From assembly GCA_963580455.1 (NCBI GenBank), contig OY756958.1, forward strand, positions 22,828,501-22,892,500: a stretch of 64,000 nucleotides of DNA. Direction: 5' to 3'. Positions 58,651-64,000 of the stretch are shown one piece after another (position 1 is the first letter of the stretch; the number at the start of each line of letters is the position of its first letter). Source of the DNA: Euonymus europaeus. Its lineage: Eukaryota > Streptophyta > Magnoliopsida > Celastrales > Celastraceae. The notes below the pieces were generated by a model. The model was not told where the DNA came from and ran no database searches. It saw only the letters and a program-made list of their open reading frames with translations. The position numbers were made by a program, and so were the translations under genes.

Positions 58651-59912
58651 CGTCACTCTCTATCCTTATTTCAAAAAACACTATGACGGAATTACCTTTC
58701 GAAGTTTTTATATTTTATTTTTATCGTAATATATTAAAAACAAGTCTACAACAAAATTTTCTCAACTTCAAATTTATATATGAGACTTAATTTGAAGTAT
58801 CTAATTATCATTTTTAACTCCGTGACTTGAGTTTGAACTGTGGCACACAAAATAGAGGATTAAGGTGGTTCGCGGGTTTGGTTTATCAAACGTGTTTTTT
58901 AGAGTTTTTTTTAATTAAAAAATTAAAAATATATGGAAAACAAATATACTGAAATGAAGTTCTGAAAGATCGGTCCATTAACGGGACTATGGTGGCCCAT
59001 TTAGTTTATTCCATGGGCCAGTTCGTTGGCTGATCCATGAACTGAACTTTCTAACAATCAAAAACCACACAAGCCCACTTAAATGATGTGTACATACAAT
59101 CCCGTAGCTAAAGAGTTCACCGTGCACCAAAATTGTAGCCGACGAACTGCAACCATTAGATCTAATTAAAAAGTCAGTCCATTCACTAATCAATTAATCC
59201 CCGTGAGATCACCTCACAATTTGCAACTAGCACAAGAACAATGACTCCTCCCTTTTTCCAACTCAATGGAGGAAGAAGAAACGTGAAGAGGAAGATGAAA
59301 TTCCAGAGAATAAAATTGCTTCACTTTTGCTACGAGGTAAGTGTTAGTCCTTCACACTAATACATGCCAAATGGAATGTATATCGAAACCTAGAAAGTGA
59401 ATGTCCAATGCACATTTCTATTGGGCTTGAACATGAAAACCGATGAAATTATTTTTCTCACGAGGGCAAGCCCATATTATTAACCTTAATTAGTCACATA
59501 AATATACTCATTAATATTGAAACCTTAACTTAATTGTAGATATTCATACATATGTATACATTACAAATTGTACCCTTGTTTGAGTAATATCTCGATTAAC
59601 TAGTTGACATTAATCCATTAGGTGATTAAATTCCAACACACGAAACAATACACAAAAATGGATGAATAAGTGCACATTTGATGACATCAAAAACAACTTT
59701 TTTTTATTACCAATAACACATACATATAGCTCCTCTCACTATAAACCGTAGTGGCTACATAGAGACTCAGCAACATTAGTACGTATACTACTATATATAT
59801 AATCCATAAATATCCGTCAAAATCTCTCTTATTTATGTTGATAATACACGCTTAATTACTTATTATTCCATGGTATATGTAGCTAGCTAGGTTGGTGTTA
59901 ATGGGATTAAAG
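58651..59912. other. Intergenic and 3' flank of the glutaredoxin gene
   Basis: Mostly AT-rich. A short frame starting ATGACTCCTCCC at 59240 reads about 30 codons into GAG|GTAAGTG, which looks like a donor, but no following exon was found. The last 200 bp before 59913 are the likely 3' UTR of the glutaredoxin. Confidence 0.45.
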
Positions 59913-60221
59913 TTAAACCCAAAGTGCTCTAGCACGTCTAAGCATCGGGATTAAGGATTGATTAAGGTGAAGTCTCATGATTTCATTGGATCCGCCAACA
60001 AGTTCACCTCCAATGAACACTGCAGGCACACTTGTGCATCCGAGCCTGCACAGCGCTTGCTCGATCTCACCCCCTCTCGACATCTGATCGAGCTCATAAA
60101 CCGCCGGATTAACCCCAAAATCGCTAAGCAGCGTCGTGATGGAGTGGCTAATGCAGCATGAACTCTTGCTAAAGATCACCACTGGCCTTTGAGATGCCCA
60201 TGTTGCCACTTGCCTCTCCAT
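59913..60221 (-). CDS. CC-type (class III, ROXY-like) glutaredoxin, GRXS2 group
   Basis: A 102-residue, single-exon glutaredoxin of the land-plant CC class. These proteins bind TGA transcription factors and tune nutrient and developmental responses rather than acting as bulk reductases. The open frame runs up to 60254, but the ATG at 60219-60221 is preferred because [20 protein letters not shown] fits the usual family start and length. The active site is CCIS at residues 22-25 (SSCCISHS); GSH-site residues are in [18 protein letters not shown]. The C-terminus ends ALWV, a variant of the ALWL tail used for TGA/TOPLESS contacts. Nearest recalled relatives are Arabidopsis GRXS2-S8 (At5g18600 group). 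Confidence 0.93.
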   Translation of the reverse strand: MERQVATWASQRPVVIFSKSSCCISHSITTLLSDFGVNPAVYELDQMSRGGEIEQALCRLGCTSVPAVFIGGELVGGSNEIMRLHLNQSLIPMLRRARALWV

Positions 60222-60383
60222 TTCCATACCAAAGAAAAGTACTCTATCAATCAAACAACGTTGAGCGAAATGTATAGAATTAAGAAGGAGAGCAATATTG
60301 CGAGAGCAAATGTGAAGGAGTGAGGAGTAGTTGATGGTTTTTGTTGTAGTGTGCGTGTTGTGAATTGGCTTGGTATGGACTTG

Positions 60384-60391
60384 TTTATATA
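60384..60391 (-). promoter_or_regulatory. TATA box of the glutaredoxin gene
   Basis: TATATAAA on minus, about 160 bp upstream of the chosen start codon, leaving a leader of plausible length. Confidence 0.55.
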
Positions 60392-61759
60392 GGCATTTGG
60401 ACGAGCAAGCAAGAAGAAGAAAAAAAAAAGTATAAATGTTTTTATATATGTTTTATTTTCGGATATTTGGGGATGACGATGATCATAGCTTGACAAGGAC
60501 GAGTCCTCGTGGTGCACTATACAAAAGCGATTCTTTTTTTGTACTGACATAGATGTAAATGTCCTTTGTACCGTCTTCACGTGATTATATATTAGTCTTT
60601 TTAGTAAACGGATAATGATATAATGTCATCTCGACATTTCATATGAGCATAAATTCGAGTCATTAAGTCTGCGTGTACAAAATTTTTAACCTGAAACCAA
60701 AATTTAACTCATAATGGTATGATATTGCTTCTAGTGAGATCAAATTGACTACATTCCGAGTCTATACGGTTTGACCCAAAAAAAATCACCACGGGCTATC
60801 ATTGAAGTCGCTATATGATTATATAGTTATAATCATTCTTTTCACGAATAATATTATTGTATGTTTCCTTATTATATTCCAAATCAAGTTTATTTATGCT
60901 AATAAATATTGTTCTATTCAAAGGATCTATAGATAAATAGACAAGTATGTAGCGAATCGGGCATGTATGGATTGTGGAATACTACCTTTTTTTTTTGTGA
61001 AAAGAAAAAAAAAACTAGGACCATCCATTTTTCACATTTGAGAACAATTAATTGTTGAGTAGTACCCATCTTGGAGGCATCTGCCGAATTGGAGAAAGTG
61101 GGTTGGATTTATCCAATTGGGGACCTTTTATTGCTTTTTGTTATTAGATTCTCGCATCCAATTCATCAAAGGAAAGTGATACAATTGATCATCAACTACA
61201 CAAGATTTATACGAGAAAATATCGAGTGGTTGCTATGCATCATGTCATAAAGCTGACGTGGTGCGCATGCTCCATTGAATAATCAGCACGTGTATATTGA
61301 ATTTCAGTCAGCAACATCTCTCACTTGTGACAAACCTTCTCTCCCACAAAACGCTCAATGCCATGAAAGCAAGGCTTCCTTTGCCCACGTTTAATTTTCT
61401 TACAGTGCTCCATGCGCTCTTTCATCATGAAACCCACCTCCAACCGCGACCACCATCAAAAACTCTTAAACTACCACCGGACCGCATCGCTGCCATCATA
61501 TTTGGTCTCATCTCCCGACCGTGAGACTATCAGATTTAGATCCCTCTTTGGTCCGCTCCTCTTCACCATCCCCAACCAACTGACCCTCTTTGGCCTTCAG
61601 TCGTTCCATTGTTCCCGATACAGTCCAGATCTGGAGCCTGAGTTAGTAGACTTGGTCCTCTGTGTGGTTAGGAAGGAAGCAGAAAATTGCCATTTTTTGC
61701 ATGGAGGGAACCGTTCCAAGAAATTGTGTTGTTTATTATAAAGGGTTAATACTATTCAT
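60392..61759. other. Upstream region of the glutaredoxin gene
   Basis: No gene recognised; two overlapping plus-strand frames (61297-61741) lack any domain. Contains AT-rich spacer and likely distal promoter. Confidence 0.45.
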
Positions 61760-62192
61760 GATCACCGAAAGATAGGTTGTATTTTAATTTCGTCATTGAC
61801 AGTAAAAAAAGGTCAATTTGGTAGTCCAAAGTTTAATTTAATTTCAAAATCATAAAATCAGTGCTATAGGGTGTTTGTTGGAACAATTTGTCTTTCAGTG
61901 GCTAATTTGGAATGCATGGAATATGAAGCCATGCATGTAACGGTAACAACGGGTGTCATGTTGTCATTGGCCACCATTTAGATTTAATATTTTATTTTCA
62001 AAAAAATTACACTTAAGCACAGCAGGTGCCACGTGTAAAATGCCCTCATGACAGTGTTGCCACGTCAGCAATATACTAGCCCGATTTGACCAAAATCTAA
62101 TTGAATGGTCATTCTGAAACAAAATTAAACTTTGAATTACCAAATTGACGTTTTTTTTACACTTTTTGGAAGCACAGCCAATATTTTAGTGA
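61760..62192. mobile_element. MITE with about 90-bp inverted ends (MULE-like)
   Basis: The left end (ATCACCGAAAGATAGGTTGT ... GTCAATTTGGTAGTCCAAAG) pairs with the reverse complement of the right end (GGTCACTAAAATATTGGCTG ... GTCAATTTGGTAATTCAAAG) over about 90 bp. Long, imperfect ends and lack of coding suit a MULE-type MITE; no convincing 9-bp target duplication was found. Confidence 0.6.
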
Positions 62193-62246
62193 CCAACAGT
62201 TATTATAAAATTGCCACTATCTGGAAGGAAAATTTCTGGTGTTTTA

Positions 62247-62873
62247 GGCTCCGTTTGTTTGACGGAAAACAAGCATCTCATGGAAAATGAAAAACATATC
62301 ATGTAAAAACAACTAATTGCTAGTGTTTGGACAAAAGAATTACTAATATTTTCCATTGTTTGTTTGTTTGGAGTTAAAAATTTGAAATACAACACTTTTT
62401 ATTATGTTGACCAACAAATATGTGTGTATGTTTCATGTGAATATACATGAATTCATATTCATATATATATATATAATATTGACAGTAATAAAAATTCTTT
62501 AGAACAAATCATTTTTTATTGTTAAATGTTTTTTATTGTGTGTATACATACATATGTATATGTATATATATAATACGTATATGTTTATATGTACGCGAAA
62601 CACAATCTAAATTGACTTGGTTAAAGTGTTACGGGTCATAAATGTGCATTGGGTTAAAAATATGTGACTCAAAATGTTCACATTCATGCTCATAGTTTTG
62701 GGGAAAACAACATCCCAAAGTTGAGAAGGGAAGTTGTTTTCCATTTTTAAAGTCTTAAAATTGAGTTGATTATATAACATTTTCAACTTACTATTTTTAT
62801 TTTTCATCTTCAAACACCATAAAGTAAGGAAAATATTTTTCAAAATTTGATTTTCTGTCAAACAAACGGAGCA
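62247..62873. mobile_element. Tourist-like MITE (PIF/Harbinger)
   Basis: 627 bp between TTA (62244-62246) and TTA (62874-62876). Ends GGCTCCGTTTGTTTGACGGA and, from the right, TGCTCCGTTTGTTTGACAGA. The interior is AT-rich, with no transposase. Confidence 0.75.
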
Positions 62874-62876
62874 TTA

Positions 62877-64000
62877 ATGTGGATGCAAATTGAGAATAAA
62901 TTGTGCATTTGAGTTTACTTTCTTGGCTCAGTTATTGCATCTCAAGATTCGATGGTGTTTCTTTGCATACTTTTGTCTACTCACTCGTTGACGATGGCCC
63001 TCTTAGAGAGAGAAAGTAGGATGATGAAATGTTTTTTGTGTTGAATACTTTCACTACTAATAATTAGGCTCTTTTTATTTTATTTAAACACAGTTTTTAT
63101 GAATGAATAATACGTGGTTGACTGCATGAATAAACAATGTTAGAATATGTAGACAACCTTTTCACAATACTTTACAGAAACAGGATTCTCGAAACCGCGA
63201 GATTATATTTTTATATATATATATATATTATCGAATTGAAAGCTACATCGCTTTCTTTTGTAGACTTTTTGTGACCAATCCGAATCTTTAGTTGGCTTAA
63301 TTGATTGGAACATGAAGTATACGTAGTTTATATATATGTAATTTTCAATACAAGAGATGACGCTACGTATCCATAACCTGCTAGATGCTTTGCTACATAC
63401 AATATGCTTCAAAGGTCAAGGGCCAATTGTATATAAGGTCAATATATACGTCTACTTTTCTCATGCGCGCACGAGAAACTACTCTAACAATTATAATCGT
63501 AGAGTAGTACTGTTCACTCTCTTTTTTAACCGAGACTAGTTTGCTTTTTCAACCTCTGATATGAGTTTAAATTTGAACCGTCAAATTTGTAAACGTAAAA
63601 TTTTTTCATGTAATCGATAATATACGTTTGGCTAAAATTCAATTTGTGGCCACGAGCTCATTGTTTATCCACTTTCACAGTTTAAACTTACTGCATATAT
63701 ATGCGATGTCTCGCCGCGAATGAGAAGATCTCTTCAAACTTTACATTTATTTCTTAAATTAAATAATATTATCACGCCATCGTGTTTTTATATTCAAGTT
63801 AAGATTTCAGCATTCAAATTCACACAGCGCATGAGGTTTTATTTTAGCCATCTAGCTCAGTACGTGAATCTTATGATGTTTTGCAATTCTTATTAAACAT
63901 ATGTGTGTGTGTGTGTGTGTGTGGGGAAGGAGGATAAGATATTCTCCGGGGACTTGTTTGTGGATGGCGTTAGTTAGAGGCAAAAGAATGTCAACTTTAC
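62877..64000. other. Intergenic, AT-rich, with microsatellites
   Basis: TA repeat at about 63211-63229 and a (GT)n repeat at about 63902-63922. No coding sequence recognised up to the window end. Confidence 0.5.

Noticed and set aside
59240..59360. Short ORF with donor-like end
   Set aside because: No acceptor or second exon could be identified, so not called as a gene.
61297..61741. Overlapping 75- and 109-codon plus frames
   Set aside because: Two frames over the same DNA, no domain, no splice or promoter support.

Overview
The window is nuclear DNA from a flowering plant, most likely a eudicot. It holds intron-rich genes in AT-rich spacers, organelle-targeted mTERF proteins, plant-only families (AP2/ERF, CC-type glutaredoxin) and plant mobile elements (MULE, PIF/Harbinger, Ty1-copia, MITEs, a tRNA-derived SINE). 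I cannot name the species from the sequence.

Left third (1-10.9 kb) is a nest of transposons. A Mutator-like element (MULE) runs off the left edge; its transposase is on the minus strand and a 1.8-kb, 24-bp-unit minisatellite fills its 5' region. Its inferred terminus abuts a decayed PIF/Harbinger element (3531-10857). That element has inverted arms of about 0.7 kb, each containing the transposase promoter and its first 51 codons. The Harbinger SANT/NAM-like ORF1 (plus) and transposase (minus) converge, and both are broken. A 1921-bp solo LTR with a 5-bp target duplication sits inside an ORF1 exon.

Middle (11.7-30.3 kb): a short PCFS-type pre-mRNA cleavage/polyadenylation factor gene, then a minus-strand cluster of mTERF genes (three intact copies and one truncated relic). 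A young Ty1-copia element (20591-26639; two LTR differences in 419 bp; TSD GGGGA) lies between two of the mTERF copies. Its pol frame has a single stop, at the codon aligned with the integrase catalytic Glu, and a tRNA-like sequence lies antisense between gag and pol.

Right half (32.4-64 kb) is the conserved gene backbone: a five-finger CCCH zinc-finger gene (seven coding exons), a PUCHI/ERF086-like AP2/ERF gene, a 16-exon kelch and coiled-coil gene, and a CC-type glutaredoxin. From memory, this order matches Arabidopsis At5g18550, At5g18560, At5g18590 and At5g18600, without the two genes that lie between the second and third there. The spacers hold a RING pseudogene, a SINE nested in a MITE, two abutting Harbinger-type elements and two more MITEs. 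Splice sites were placed by eye using GT-AG rules, reading phase and family similarity; no alignments or database searches were run.
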